Assembly (NCBI RefSeq): GCF_000222485.1
Contig: NC_015914.1
Coordinates: forward strand, 1,054,001 to 1,118,000
DNA: 64,000 nucleotides
Direction: 5' to 3'
Origin: Cyclobacterium marinum DSM 745
GTDB lineage: Bacteria; Bacteroidota; Bacteroidia; Cytophagales; Cyclobacteriaceae
Shown here: in pieces, positions 44,176 to 54,627 of the stretch
Layout of the letters: every line of letters starts with the position of its first letter
Numbering within the stretch: the first letter of the stretch is position 1
The notes under the pieces: model-generated
Seen by the model: the letters and a program-made list of their open reading frames with translations, nothing else
What the model was told of the DNA's origin: nothing
The model's database searches: none
Position numbers and translations under genes: made by a program

Positions 44176-45060
44176 ATGAAAATGAATCAACTGATAAAAA
44201 AGCTTAGAAAATATGAAATCCTTCTAAGGAAAGTGGCCAATAGCCACCTTCAAGGAGACCATCAATCTATTTTCAAAGGTGCAGGCTTAGAGTTTGATGA
44301 CCTTCGCCCTTATCAGTATGGTGATGATGTCCGGACGATTGAATGGAAGGTTTCTGCAAAAGGGCACGGAACATTTGTAAAGACCTTTAAAGAAGATAAA
44401 GATCAAAGTGTCTATTTTCTTTTGGATGTAAGTGGCTCCCAAGACATCGGTAGCAAGGAACGTAAAAAAATTGACCTTGGAAAAGAAATTGCCGGGGTAT
44501 TAACATTGGCCTCTATCCATGATGGCTCTCAAGTGGGCTTGATAAGTTATTCAGATCAAAAGGAAAAAATCGTACTACCGGGAAAAGGCACCCGTCAAGC
44601 CGTAAAGGTTATTCGAGGAATATTTAGCCAGGATATGAAATCCAAGAAAACTGACCTCGAGGGGATGTTTACCTTTAGTCTCAATCTCATTAAAAAGAGG
44701 GCTATAATTTTTGTTATATCTGACTTTATTGATGAAGGGTATGAAAGAACCTTAAAAGCATTGGCTTTCAAACATGATTTAGTGGTATTACAAATGACTG
44801 ACCCCATAGAAGCTGCATTACCCTCTTTAGGTATCATACCTGTTTTTGACAAAGAAGAAGATAAAACCACTTGGGTAAATACGGCCTTTGGCGGATTCTC
44901 CAAAAAGATCGCGTCCTCTTTTGTCTCTGAACGGAACCATCTTAAGGATTTTTGTAAAAAAAACCAGATCAATTACCTTCAGATCGCCACAAACCAAGAC
45001 ATCGTCCTCCCTTTGATGGAATTATTTAAGTCGAGAAATAAAACCATGAAACGTGGATAG
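44176..45060 (+). CDS. DUF58 domain-containing protein
   Basis: The 294-residue cytoplasmic protein has the DUF58 core DLRPYQYGDDVRTIEWKVSA (about 42-61) and a degenerate von Willebrand factor A fold with VYFLLDVSGSQDIG (MIDAS-like DxSxS). DUF58 proteins usually sit beside MoxR AAA ATPases and Bat proteins. Here it starts a three-gene unit with a BatD-like gene (8-base overlap) and BatA, but no MoxR gene is adjacent. A second ATG at 44182 is an alternative start. Confidence 0.92.
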   Translation: MKMNQLIKKLRKYEILLRKVANSHLQGDHQSIFKGAGLEFDDLRPYQYGDDVRTIEWKVSAKGHGTFVKTFKEDKDQSVYFLLDVSGSQDIGSKERKKIDLGKEIAGVLTLASIHDGSQVGLISYSDQKEKIVLPGKGTRQAVKVIRGIFSQDMKSKKTDLEGMFTFSLNLIKKRAIIFVISDFIDEGYERTLKALAFKHDLVVLQMTDPIEAALPSLGIIPVFDKEEDKTTWVNTAFGGFSKKIASSFVSERNHLKDFCKKNQINYLQIATNQDIVLPLMELFKSRNKTMKRG

Positions 45061-45955
45061 AATAATTAAACTAAGTTATTTGCTTGTCTTTCTGATCATA
45101 CCTTTCTCCTTTGTACAAGGTCAAGATGTCCATGTAGAAGGGTATTTCTTACAGGATTCCGCAAAATTAGGTGAAAGGGTTGGCTATGTCTTGAAATCTA
45201 GCTATCCCAGTGAGCTTCCAATAATATTTCCGGATTCTACCTATGATTTTGGTGATTTTGAGTTTTTAGACAAACAAATTTTCACTTCCTTCACCGAAGA
45301 CAGCATCACTTTGGATAGTGCTGTTTACTGGATTTCAAACTTCTCCTTAGATTCTATACAGGCATTTAAAATCCCTGTGTATGAAGTTTTAAATTATGAC
45401 AGCATAAGCCACTATCCTCAACCTGCTTCTTTGGCCCTCACCCTTACCATTGAAGAAATACCGGAAGAGTTGGTTTTTGAACAAAACAACAGTTACCTCA
45501 ACATCCCACAAGCTTTCAATTACCCTTACCTTATCATTGGTATAGTGGCAGTCGTAATTCTAGTAGTTTTGGCTATCCTACTTTTCGGTAAAGGGCTAAT
45601 TAAAAGATGGAAAGCCTATAGAGAGCGTAAAAAATGGAACAAATTCGAATCTCAGTGGGAAAGTTCTATGCAGCAATTGATAAATCAACCCGGTATCCAA
45701 GAGGCTGATGAACTCTTAGGCTTATGGAAAAATTATTTAGAAAATTTGACCGAGCAGCCATATAAGGAATGGACAAGTACCGAGATTGCTGAGCATTTGA
45801 ATAAACCGGAAATAATCAAAGATTTCCGAAAAATAGAACTGATTATATATGCCAATCGGGTAGATGATAATATTCGGGAAGCCTGTGATAATTTATTAAA
45901 AGTATCAGTAGGGCTATTGGAAGAAAAAATAGATAAAATACTTAACCATGACTGA
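45053..45955 (+). CDS. BatD-like single-pass membrane protein
   Basis: The 300-residue protein has a signal peptide (about 1-23, ending QGQ), a periplasmic beta domain (about 25-155) similar in character to BatD (VHVEGYFLQDSAKLGERVGYVL-type sequence), a transmembrane helix at about 163-183 (LIIGIVAVVILVVLAILLFG) and a cytoplasmic helical tail of about 115 residues. It overlaps both neighbours by 8 bases. The sequence is not strongly conserved, so the BatD assignment rests on topology and position. Confidence 0.7.
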   Translation: MDRIIKLSYLLVFLIIPFSFVQGQDVHVEGYFLQDSAKLGERVGYVLKSSYPSELPIIFPDSTYDFGDFEFLDKQIFTSFTEDSITLDSAVYWISNFSLDSIQAFKIPVYEVLNYDSISHYPQPASLALTLTIEEIPEELVFEQNNSYLNIPQAFNYPYLIIGIVAVVILVVLAILLFGKGLIKRWKAYRERKKWNKFESQWESSMQQLINQPGIQEADELLGLWKNYLENLTEQPYKEWTSTEIAEHLNKPEIIKDFRKIELIIYANRVDDNIREACDNLLKVSVGLLEEKIDKILNHD

Positions 45956-46988
45956 TGTCTCTTCTTTTTTTTCTTGGAGCTGGTTTTCGCCTGAAACCCT
46001 GCGGAGTTTTGAGTGGGAAAATTTCTTCTTACTCCATCTGATATGGATCATCCCTATATTATTATTGATCAGAAAATTCATTAAACTGATCAAAAAACCC
46101 GCTTTAGAACTTTCCCTTCCAAAAATAGTTCCGGCAAAAAACCCATGGACCTACCTCCGTCTTTTGCCTACATTCTTCTTTCTTTTGGCACTTTGGATGG
46201 TAGTAATTGCACTGGCCCGCCCCCAACGTACCAATGAAAAAGTAGAGCAATATACCGAAGGAATTGACATCATGTTGGTTATGGACATTTCAGAGTCCAT
46301 GGATCTGCAAGACTTTACTCCTAATCGGCTAGAGGCTGCTAAGGAAACCGCAATAGATTTCATCAATGGTAGGATAGCTGACAGAATAGGTATGGTAATT
46401 TTCTCAGGAGAAGCTTTTTCCCTAGCCCCTCTTACTACAGATTATGAACTCCTTACAGATTTGGTCAACAGCATCACTTTCAATATGATGGATGCCAAGG
46501 GAACAGCTATAGGTAGTGCTGTATCTACAGGTATTAACCGCATGAGAGAATCAGAAGCCAAATCCAAAGTAATGGTTTTGCTAAGTGATGGAGACAATAA
46601 CGCAGGAAATGTCGACCCTGTATTTGCAGCTCAACTAGCAGAAGCAATGGATATCAAAATCTACACCATCGCTGTAGGTAAAGACGGGATGGTTCCATAT
46701 GGTACAGACTTTTTCGGAAGACCTCAGATGATCGAGAGTTACCTTAATGAGGAAACTTTAAGAAATATTGCTCGAATTACCAAAGCAGAGTTTTTTAGAG
46801 CTTCTGACGACAAAGCCTTGGAAAATATTTTTACAAAAATTGATGAACTAGAAAAAGCTGAAATAATCGAATCCCGCTATAAAGAAACCATGGATTATTA
46901 CCGACCTTATCTCATTTGGGGAATAATCTTTTTCTTTATCTGGCTGACCCTAAAAAACACATTCTTCAATAATTTCTTATTGGATTGA
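45948..46988 (+). CDS. batA: VWA domain membrane protein BatA
   Basis: The 346-residue protein has a transmembrane segment near 25-42, another at about 70-90 (RLLPTFFFLLALWMVVIALA), a VWA domain at about 105-300 and a C-terminal helix (about 315-335). The metal site DxSxS is MDISESMD, followed by a MIDAS Thr region and LLSDGDNNAGN. BatA-type proteins of Bacteroidota are linked to aerotolerance and to MoxR chaperones. BatB and BatC, which often follow, are absent. A hairpin lies 57 bases downstream. Confidence 0.9.
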   Translation: MTDVSSFFSWSWFSPETLRSFEWENFFLLHLIWIIPILLLIRKFIKLIKKPALELSLPKIVPAKNPWTYLRLLPTFFFLLALWMVVIALARPQRTNEKVEQYTEGIDIMLVMDISESMDLQDFTPNRLEAAKETAIDFINGRIADRIGMVIFSGEAFSLAPLTTDYELLTDLVNSITFNMMDAKGTAIGSAVSTGINRMRESEAKSKVMVLLSDGDNNAGNVDPVFAAQLAEAMDIKIYTIAVGKDGMVPYGTDFFGRPQMIESYLNEETLRNIARITKAEFFRASDDKALENIFTKIDELEKAEIIESRYKETMDYYRPYLIWGIIFFFIWLTLKNTFFNNFLLD

Positions 46989-47360
46989 GAACCGGTACTT
47001 ATCCTTGTGCATGACAAGAAACCTTTCAATTCACAATTAAAAATTCCCATCATGCCAATCTTATTGATTGACATGATGGGCTCTAGGTATCAAACAAACC
47101 CTTTCTCGAAGAAGGTGACTCATTATCTTTCCTTACTCTGAAATTACAAAAACCGGTTTAACTATTAAATCGGTCTTTGTAATAGCCCCATCCAGAACCC
47201 CGAAGGTGATCAGAAAGCACTATGAGGTTTATACTTAAAATATCCAATAACAGCCTATTACATGCTGAAATCACCTTAAAATCTAGTAACGGTAATTTAC
47301 CACCTGATGGGAATGGATTGCAACATATAAAAGGAAGCCTATTAAGTGATAAGGCTGAGT
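46989..47360. other. Gap after batA with one long hairpin
   Basis: CCCATCATG (47046-47054) pairs with CATGATGGG (47072-47080), and inner CAATC/GATTG (47056-47060, 47066-47070) extends the stem around a 5-base loop. No strong U-run follows on the plus strand; leftward a short one does. It may end the Bat operon. A 72-codon minus-strand frame at 47158-47376 overlaps the next gene and looks spurious. Nothing else was seen. Confidence 0.55.
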
Positions 47361-48782
47361 TTAACTCATTTCCCATCCACTTCTTACAGGTTCTTTGATA
47401 TATTTATCAGCTTCAGCTAGCCCTTTAGCCTTAAGATTTTCTGCATCCCAATTAATTTTCTGTCCTTTCATTCTTAGAGAAAGCACTCCCAGCAAGGTGA
47501 TTTCTGTTAAATGTGCTCCATATTCGAAGTTAGAACTGGCTTCAGGACCGCCTTTAATGGCATCAACCCAGTCTCTAAAATGTCCTTTAGATCGAGGAAT
47601 CACTTCTTTTGGTTTTTTCATATTCTCGGCTAGGCTTTTAGGAAAAACTTGCGGAACACGATCTCCTCCATTTACTATAATCCCTTTTTCTCCTACAAAC
47701 ATTGCCGCTCTTGAAGGCCATTGGTACCCTTCAGGCAAAGCAGGGTGTAATTTTGGTTTTAGTCCTCCTGAATACCATGTTAATTGAATTGGTTTTCCGG
47801 TATTATTATCAGGAAAATTATAGTACCCTATTTCCCCATATGGGGCGATATTTTCATTGCTAAATCCTGAGGGAAAAACCTCAATGGTATCCGGATGTCC
47901 AAGTTCAAAGGCCCAAGTTGCTGCATCCATATCGTGGCAACCGAAGTCTCCTAAGGCTCCACAACCAAAATCCCAAAAATCTCTCCAAGTAACAGGTGTA
48001 TACCATTTGTGAAAAGGTCTATTGGCTGATGGCCCCAACCACAGGTCCCAATCAAAGCCATGTGGCTTTTCTGTATTGGTGGTAGGCACCCCTTGCATTT
48101 CATCTATCCACCTAGAAGCAGGTACCCAAGAATGTGTTTCTTTAACTTCTCCAATCACACCTGCCCTTAGGTATTCCACCGTTTGGCGAATTCCATCAGT
48201 GCTATGCCCTACATTCCCCATCTGAGTGGCCAAACCGGTCTCCTTGGTCAATTGCTTGATCATTCTTGCTTCCCATATATTATGGGTTAGGGGCTTTTCA
48301 CAATACACATGCTTGCCTAACTTCATGGAAGCATAAGTAACAAATGCATGTGTATTGTCAGGTGTCGAGCAACAAACAGCATCCAGCCCCTGTTCTTTTT
48401 CAAGCATTTCACGAAAATCAAAGTATTCGTTTACTTTGAAATTTTCTGTTTTGTCTTCATAATGATCCTCTATCAAGCGCTTCACCGGCTCTCTACCGGC
48501 AATAGACCTATAATAAAAATTAGCCAAATCCCAATACTCTGCAGGGTCTGCAATAGCAGTAATCTGCACATCATCCAACTTCATTAAATCAATGGAGTTT
48601 TTTCTCCCTTTCCCTCCTACTCCTATCATGCCAATATTTACTTTATCGCTAGGCGCTATATGTCCTTGTCCACCAAGCACAAATCTTGGCACAATAAAAA
48701 AACTAGCAGCACTTAATGAGGCAGTTTTAATGAAATCTCTCCTGGAATCAGGCTTTTTATTTTTATCTGGTTTATCAAGCAT
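47361..48782 (-). CDS. Gfo/Idh/MocA family oxidoreductase, Tat-exported
   Basis: The 473-residue protein has a twin-arginine signal (SRRDFIKTASLSAASFF, about 13-29), then a Rossmann domain (VNIGMIGVGGKGRKNS) and the Gfo/Idh/MocA motif HVYCEKPLTHN, whose Lys is catalytic. The C-terminal alpha/beta domain contains HDMDAATWAFELGHP. Such enzymes are NAD(P)-dependent sugar or polyol dehydrogenases; Tat export implies the cofactor is bound before transport. It is downstream of an amidohydrolase and a TrpB-like gene, possibly in one transcript (gaps 95 and 18 bases). The substrate is unknown. Confidence 0.92.
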   Translation of the reverse strand: MLDKPDKNKKPDSRRDFIKTASLSAASFFIVPRFVLGGQGHIAPSDKVNIGMIGVGGKGRKNSIDLMKLDDVQITAIADPAEYWDLANFYYRSIAGREPVKRLIEDHYEDKTENFKVNEYFDFREMLEKEQGLDAVCCSTPDNTHAFVTYASMKLGKHVYCEKPLTHNIWEARMIKQLTKETGLATQMGNVGHSTDGIRQTVEYLRAGVIGEVKETHSWVPASRWIDEMQGVPTTNTEKPHGFDWDLWLGPSANRPFHKWYTPVTWRDFWDFGCGALGDFGCHDMDAATWAFELGHPDTIEVFPSGFSNENIAPYGEIGYYNFPDNNTGKPIQLTWYSGGLKPKLHPALPEGYQWPSRAAMFVGEKGIIVNGGDRVPQVFPKSLAENMKKPKEVIPRSKGHFRDWVDAIKGGPEASSNFEYGAHLTEITLLGVLSLRMKGQKINWDAENLKAKGLAEADKYIKEPVRSGWEMS

Positions 48783-48877
48783 TGTTGAATTTTTAGTTTA
48801 TCGAAAGAATAAGCACATTAAATTTTCTCTATAAATTTAGAAAAATTCCACTTTAAATTAAATTTTCACCTTGTATA

Positions 48878-49792
48878 TTATACCCTATAAACAGTTCTGG
48901 CATTTTGGTGGTATAGTTTTCTCTTTTCACTTGATGTCAATCCTTCAGACAAAGCATGGAAGACATTAACCCATTCTTGATAGCTCGCCGCTCGCAATAA
49001 TACAGGCCAATCGCCCCCAAAAACAACCCTATCAACACCAAAAACTTCTAATACGGTATTGAAATAAGGTCGCATTTGCTCCAATCGATTTCCGGATTGA
49101 CTCGTTTTTGTTAACATTCCTGAAATTTTACAAATCACATTGTCTAAAGAAGAAAAAGGTGAAATTGCTTTTGCCCACGCTTCCCATTCCATATTCCCAA
49201 TGTCCGGATTCGCTATATGATCCAATATGATCCTAAGATCAGGGTTAGCTTTCGCAAATGCATAAGCCCTTGGCAACTCTGTAGGCCTTATATTTAGATC
49301 GTAAGAAAAACCCATCTTTATAAGTATCCGGATACCTGCCTTAAATCCTGAATGTTCAGGCATAAAAGCCTTTCGAATTCCTCTTACAATATCTCTTTCA
49401 GCCAAGACTTCCATTTCTTTCATGCCTCTTTCCCCTTTCTCCAGTGGGAAATACGCCACCATTCCAGCGATCCTGTTGTCTTTTTCACGAACCTTAGCCA
49501 CCCAATCCACTTCCTCAAGGTATTGATTAGGCTCCCGTCCACACTCTACAAAAACCATTTTCTCAATCGGAAATCCCTCAATGGCTTGATGGTAATCATT
49601 CAAAAGAAAATTTCTGGAAAGTATATTATTTGAATTTTTTAGCCAAGGATAGTCCAACTGATCTAAATCCCACAAATGAAGATGGGTGTCTATCATCGGA
49701 ATTTTTTCTTCAATTAAAAAAGCAGGGTTAATCGGTAGCGACATTGCGCCTCCGATTAACCCTCCTTTTCTTATAAAACTTCTTCTATCCAT
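48878..49792 (-). CDS. Amidohydrolase family protein (amidohydro-rel type)
   Basis: The 304-residue protein has a Tat-like N-terminus (MDRRSFIRKGGLIGGAMSL) and an amidohydrolase-2 TIM barrel: MIDTHLHLWDLDQLDYPWL (metal His pair), VEWVAKV-type helices, IILDHIANPDIG, ICKISGML and VVFGGDWPVLL (metal Asp). The HLHLWD...YPWL beginning is typical of lactonase-like members such as fuconolactone or rhamnonolactone hydrolases, so a sugar lactone is a plausible substrate (inference). It lies 18 bases after the TrpB-like gene. Confidence 0.85.
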   Translation of the reverse strand: MDRRSFIRKGGLIGGAMSLPINPAFLIEEKIPMIDTHLHLWDLDQLDYPWLKNSNNILSRNFLLNDYHQAIEGFPIEKMVFVECGREPNQYLEEVDWVAKVREKDNRIAGMVAYFPLEKGERGMKEMEVLAERDIVRGIRKAFMPEHSGFKAGIRILIKMGFSYDLNIRPTELPRAYAFAKANPDLRIILDHIANPDIGNMEWEAWAKAISPFSSLDNVICKISGMLTKTSQSGNRLEQMRPYFNTVLEVFGVDRVVFGGDWPVLLRAASYQEWVNVFHALSEGLTSSEKRKLYHQNARTVYRV

Positions 49793-49810
49793 CTAGTGCT
49801 CCCTTCCTCC

Positions 49811-51181
49811 TTAAGCGGGGATTTCGGGGGTATTAAGTTTGGCAATGGATTGATCAATCTCCTCTTGTCCTAGCTCATGACTTTTTATTTTACCGGAAAA
49901 ATAATCGTCATAGGCCTTCATGTCAAAATTTCCATGCCCACAGAGATTAAACAAAATAGTTTTTGAAACCCCTTCCTCCTTGCACTTCTTAGCCTCTTTA
50001 ATGGCTGTGGCAATGCCGTGATTGGCTTCCGGAGCAGGAATAATTCCTTCTGACCTGGCAAAAAGCACTCCTGCATCGAAGATTTCAAGGTTATCATGAG
50101 ATTGGGCTTCAATCAATTTATCTTTTAGCAACTGACTCACAATCACCCCGGCACCGTGATACCGCAGCCCTCCTGCGTGAATTGGAGCCGGTATAAAGTC
50201 ATGCCCTAGCGTATACATTGGCAATAGTGGAGTCATTCCGGCTGTATCACCAAAATCATACCTAAATACCCCACGGGTAAGTTTTGGACAAGAAGAGGGT
50301 TCACTGGCAATGCACCGAATATTATTTCCTTCTTCTAGATTTAATCGCAAAAATGGAAAAGAAAGCCCTGCAAAATTCGATCCGCCACCAAATGGTGCAA
50401 TTACAATGTCAGGCATATCGCTACCTGCTTTTTCAAGTTGTTTAATCGCCTCTAAACCTATAATGGTTTGATGTAATTTCACATGATTTAAGACACTCCC
50501 CAAGGCATATTTGGTATCATCTCTAGTAGCGGCCATTTCTACGGCTTCGGAAATAGCTATCCCAAGACTTCCCGGCGAGTCAGGGAACTCTGCCAGAATC
50601 TTTCTACCTGCTTCAGTCCTGTCTGAAGGAGATGGGTAAACATTAGCGCCCCAGGTATTCATCATCATTTTTCTATAAGGCTTGTCTTTGTAAGAAAGCC
50701 TTACCATATATACATCACATTCAAGTCCGAAATGCTGACAAGCAAAACTCAAAGCACTTCCCCACTGTCCTGCGCCGGTTTCTGTGGTGATTCGCTTGAC
50801 CCCTTCTTGTTTGTTATAATAAGCCTGAGGAATAGCTGTATTGGGCTTATGGGAACCAGAAGGACTGACCCCTTCATATTTATAATAAATTTTTGCCGGT
50901 GTATCTAGCGCTTTTTCCAAGCCATACGCACGATACATGGGTGTAGGTCTCCAAATAGAATACATATTCCTTACTTCATCCGGAATTGTAACCCACTTAT
51001 CAGTAGTTACTTCTTGTTTAATCAAAGCTTCAGGAAATAGAGGCGCAAGTGCTTCCGGCCCTAAAGGCTGCATGGTGCCGGGATTTAAAGGTGGCAATGG
51101 TTTATTGGGCATATCAGCTATGATATTGTACCAATTTTCTGGAATCTCGCTTTCTTCTAAGTTTATTTTTCTGTTTTTCAT
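49811..51181 (-). CDS. TrpB-like pyridoxal-phosphate-dependent enzyme (TrpB2 type)
   Basis: The 456-residue fold-type II PLP enzyme is of the TrpB2 group, longer than TrpB1. The PLP lysine lies in [11 protein letters not shown] (about 110). [18 protein letters not shown] is the catalytic Glu region, and a phosphate-binding glycine loop [15 protein letters not shown] follows. [15 protein letters not shown] is typical of the group. TrpB2 enzymes can make tryptophan from indole and serine or salvage it; no other trp genes are present. It is flanked by the FG-GAP protein gene upstream (113-base gap) and the amidohydrolase downstream. Confidence 0.92.
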   Translation of the reverse strand: MKNRKINLEESEIPENWYNIIADMPNKPLPPLNPGTMQPLGPEALAPLFPEALIKQEVTTDKWVTIPDEVRNMYSIWRPTPMYRAYGLEKALDTPAKIYYKYEGVSPSGSHKPNTAIPQAYYNKQEGVKRITTETGAGQWGSALSFACQHFGLECDVYMVRLSYKDKPYRKMMMNTWGANVYPSPSDRTEAGRKILAEFPDSPGSLGIAISEAVEMAATRDDTKYALGSVLNHVKLHQTIIGLEAIKQLEKAGSDMPDIVIAPFGGGSNFAGLSFPFLRLNLEEGNNIRCIASEPSSCPKLTRGVFRYDFGDTAGMTPLLPMYTLGHDFIPAPIHAGGLRYHGAGVIVSQLLKDKLIEAQSHDNLEIFDAGVLFARSEGIIPAPEANHGIATAIKEAKKCKEEGVSKTILFNLCGHGNFDMKAYDDYFSGKIKSHELGQEEIDQSIAKLNTPEIPA

Positions 51182-51294
51182 TTATTGAATTAATAAAAGG
51201 GTTACTGATATTTACTTAATAAGAATCCTCATCAAAAACTAAGATGGAAAATATTCATAAAAACAATCCCGTAAGGAAAGTGATACTAAAATAT

Positions 51295-54200
51295 TTATTT
51301 ATTGTTATTGTTTAAGATGCTTTCTGACAAACTTTTATTGACCACATAGGCCTCAATCCCTTGGTTATTTACTCCCACCAACAATACTTTCAAATGGGAT
51401 AAATCAATTATTTCAATACTTTTTACATCGCCTACAAAGTTTAAACCAGAGACTGAAGGAGAGACATGGGTAAACTCTCCTTTGCCATTCCCCAAGTATA
51501 CCTGACCAAAATTTGCATCAATCATCCCCAATCGAAGCCGAGCCGTATTCTGGTTTCCTCCCAAAATAAAATCCAAATTCCCATCACCATCAAAATCCAT
51601 AACCACAATACCATATACGGGTGCAAACTGAGCCTCCACCGGCAAATCATGATTCTCTAATTTATTACCTTTATTTTCAAGATAAACAGTCCTCAATTCA
51701 TTTAACTCCACCTTCATTGCTGTTTTTAAAGTCTCTTCACTAAAAAAGTCCTTTAGCTTGGCCTTAGAAAAAGAAGCATAATCAGTGAACTTACTTCGCA
51801 TTCCATACATTTGATCCAAGAGCTCATCCCTACTCATAAATGGCACCAGCTCCCCATCAATAAAATTGTTTAAAATTGGATCCACAGATCCATTTCCATC
51901 AAAATCAGCATAGACCAATGTCAAAGGCCTTTCTTCACTTGCTTTTAATTGGCTATTGTTCCCGAAATTACCAACCACAAAATCCAAATCCCCATCACCA
52001 TCAAAATCACCGGTAGACAATTTGGACCACTTCCCTACTAAAGGCTTGTCAAAATACTGTGCTGTATGATTGCTGAGCGACTGGCCCTTATTGTTTAAAT
52101 ACACGCTGATAGGCATCCAATCTCCAATGATTACCAAGTCCTCCCAACCATCTTTATTCAAGTCCAACCAAGCAGCATCGGTTACCATGCCCAATGCATT
52201 TAATTCTGGCAGCAAGGTTTCTGAATGGTCTTCAAACTTACCATTGCCATCATTGATTAGTATTTGTGATGAGGCAGGTTTTGGATACTGACCGGGAATA
52301 ACCCTTCCGCCAATGAATAAATCCAAATCCCCATCTTTGTCAAAATCAACTGCTTTTACAACACTTCCACTATTTTTAATATTTGGCAAAGCATCTTCTT
52401 CTTTTTTAAAATTTCCAGCTCCTTGGTTAATGTACAACTGGTCTGCTAATTCAGGAGAATCCCTTTCAAAGTCATGGTACCCCCCTTTAACTAAATACAG
52501 GTCTACCAAACCATCTCCGTTCGCATCAAAAAATAAAGCATCAGTAGTAGCTGCACCTATCTCCTCCGACAAGTCCAACCCTTGAGATTCAAGGAATTGC
52601 CCAGTAGAAACCTGGAAATACAATTTCCCTGGTTTTTCAGAAGTCCCGCCTACGAAAACATCTGTGAAACCATTGTTATTTACATCTCCCTTAGCAATCA
52701 CAGGACCGGTCGGTGACAACATATGTGACAATAGGGGTTGCCTTTTGAAATCATTAAATCCTGCCTCTTCATGAAGGTATGGGATAGGAGAAACTATTTT
52801 AGTAAAAACAGATGGTCGAGGTTTATTTTTTTTATCTGATTGTTTTTTGGCATCCTCCTCTTTTAAAACAAGTATTTGATTTGCATTTACATTTCGTACC
52901 CATTGTTCTTTACCTCCGGGCCAAGTAATTCTTAAAGAATCAATAATTTCAGCCATCCCTAAACCTAAATGTAGCACATGGCTTACAGAAGACTGAAACC
53001 CTCTGGTAGGTTGTTGCTCAAGATACTGTTGCATTCCGTTGACATACACCTTTACTTTTGCCCCGATTCCGCTGGAATTTAAACCATCCCCCTTTAACAT
53101 TAACCGTAAATAATTGCCTTTATTTTTTTCAGGCTTTAAAATATTGGCATAAATTCCGGCATAGTCATTTAAATGATTGATTACTAAATCCAGTGCCCCA
53201 TCATTGTTTAGATCTGCGTAAGCAGCCCCATTGGAGAAATTCGGATCTGACAGCCCCCAGTCTTCAGACACCTCTTTGAAATTGATGCCATTTTCATTTT
53301 TAAATAAATAATCATGAATTGGGGTAGAGCTCATGCTGGTAACCAAATGAAGGGTATCTGCCTTTTCATTCGCCCTTGCCTTACTAAAATAGTAATCCCC
53401 TTTGTATTTTAAGAAATCTCGATTGGTATAATCTCGGTAGTACCCATTACTTACGAATAAATCCTTCCAGCCGTCATTGTCAAAATCAGTAAAAAATGCT
53501 GCCCAACTCCAATCCGTATTGGACATACCCGCCAACTGCCCAATTTCGCTAAACAAGCCAGTCCCTTGATTGATATGGAGCATATTTCTCATGTTTTGGT
53601 GGTAAAAGCCTTTCATTACCATTAAGGCATACTGTTCATAATTCTCAGGACCATAAAGTAATTTTTGACGTATATCTTCCTCCGGAAGCATGTCTAAAGT
53701 AAAAATATCTACCAGCCCATCATTATTGACGTCAGAAATATCAGAGCCCATGGAAAAATAGGATATGTGCTGCAATTTCTCGGTTAAACTTTCCGAGAAA
53801 GTACCATCACCATTGTTTATGTACAGGTAATCCGGCTCAATATAATCATTAGAAACATGGAGGTCAGGAAACCCATCTTCATTGATATCAGCTACTGCTA
53901 TCCCCAAACCGAATCCCATAGAATTGCCCATAATCCCCGCACTCTCGCTTATATCGGTAAATACGCCTCCATCGTTTCTAAACAATTTATCCCCAGCCAA
54001 TGGATTTCTATCCTTTCTTTTGGCATCAAAATCAATTTCATTAATTACCTGAGTATTGTGATTCAGCAAATACATATCCAGATCCCCATCAAGATCAAAG
54101 TCAAAAAAAGCAGCCTGTATACTATTGGCCGGGTCTGCCAGCCCATATTTTTCAGCCTCATCAATAAAAGTATTGTCTTGCTGGTTGATAAATAATTCGT

Positions 54201-54627
54201 TCTTTCTAGAGGCTTCATTTCCTTTACCGGAATAACAAACATAGATATCTAAGTAACCATCACCATTGATATCAACCATTGTCGCCCCTGTACTCCAGGC
54301 ATTTTTACCCTGTACACCTGATGCTTTTCCAATGTTTTTGAATTTAAAATCTCCCTGGTTGAGATAAAGCGCATTTGGTGTCATGTTTCCTGTAAAAAAC
54401 AGATCATCAAGACCATCATTATTAATATCTCCAATGGCCACTCCTCCACCATTATAAAAATATTCATAGGTCAAAATATTGGTATGTTGGTCTTCAATAA
54501 GTTTGTTCTGAAACTTCACACCTGTTTTTCTGCCAGGGAGTTTCTCAAATCCTTGAGAAATGGAATTAAAATACACCCCATGAAAGATTACGATCAAAAA
54601 GAGGTATGTTATTCGTTTTTTTATCAT
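51295..54627 (-). CDS. Exported FG-GAP/VCBS repeat protein with ASPIC/UnbV domain (CRTAC1 family)
   Basis: The 1110-residue protein has a signal peptide (about 1-25, ending ISQ). It contains about 14 calcium-loop motifs of the type DxNxDGxxD (for example DINNDGLDDLFF, DFDNDGWKDLF, DFDGDGNLDFIL), the marks of FG-GAP beta-propeller repeats. Near the middle an ASPIC/UnbV segment is visible (RLMLKGDGLNSSGIGAKV, SLRITWPGGKEQW). Such proteins are surface or secreted and are thought to bind ligands or matrix; enzymatic activity is not established. It is divergent from a second FG-GAP protein and lies near the SusCD pair. Confidence 0.92.
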   Translation of the reverse strand: MIKKRITYLFLIVIFHGVYFNSISQGFEKLPGRKTGVKFQNKLIEDQHTNILTYEYFYNGGGVAIGDINNDGLDDLFFTGNMTPNALYLNQGDFKFKNIGKASGVQGKNAWSTGATMVDINGDGYLDIYVCYSGKGNEASRKNELFINQQDNTFIDEAEKYGLADPANSIQAAFFDFDLDGDLDMYLLNHNTQVINEIDFDAKRKDRNPLAGDKLFRNDGGVFTDISESAGIMGNSMGFGLGIAVADINEDGFPDLHVSNDYIEPDYLYINNGDGTFSESLTEKLQHISYFSMGSDISDVNNDGLVDIFTLDMLPEEDIRQKLLYGPENYEQYALMVMKGFYHQNMRNMLHINQGTGLFSEIGQLAGMSNTDWSWAAFFTDFDNDGWKDLFVSNGYYRDYTNRDFLKYKGDYYFSKARANEKADTLHLVTSMSSTPIHDYLFKNENGINFKEVSEDWGLSDPNFSNGAAYADLNNDGALDLVINHLNDYAGIYANILKPEKNKGNYLRLMLKGDGLNSSGIGAKVKVYVNGMQQYLEQQPTRGFQSSVSHVLHLGLGMAEIIDSLRITWPGGKEQWVRNVNANQILVLKEEDAKKQSDKKNKPRPSVFTKIVSPIPYLHEEAGFNDFKRQPLLSHMLSPTGPVIAKGDVNNNGFTDVFVGGTSEKPGKLYFQVSTGQFLESQGLDLSEEIGAATTDALFFDANGDGLVDLYLVKGGYHDFERDSPELADQLYINQGAGNFKKEEDALPNIKNSGSVVKAVDFDKDGDLDLFIGGRVIPGQYPKPASSQILINDGNGKFEDHSETLLPELNALGMVTDAAWLDLNKDGWEDLVIIGDWMPISVYLNNKGQSLSNHTAQYFDKPLVGKWSKLSTGDFDGDGDLDFVVGNFGNNSQLKASEERPLTLVYADFDGNGSVDPILNNFIDGELVPFMSRDELLDQMYGMRSKFTDYASFSKAKLKDFFSEETLKTAMKVELNELRTVYLENKGNKLENHDLPVEAQFAPVYGIVVMDFDGDGNLDFILGGNQNTARLRLGMIDANFGQVYLGNGKGEFTHVSPSVSGLNFVGDVKSIEIIDLSHLKVLLVGVNNQGIEAYVVNKSLSESILNNNNK

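Noticed and set aside
47158..47376. 72-codon minus-strand frame in the gap after batA
   Set aside because: It overlaps the C-terminus of the Gfo/Idh/MocA gene in another frame and has no recognisable features.
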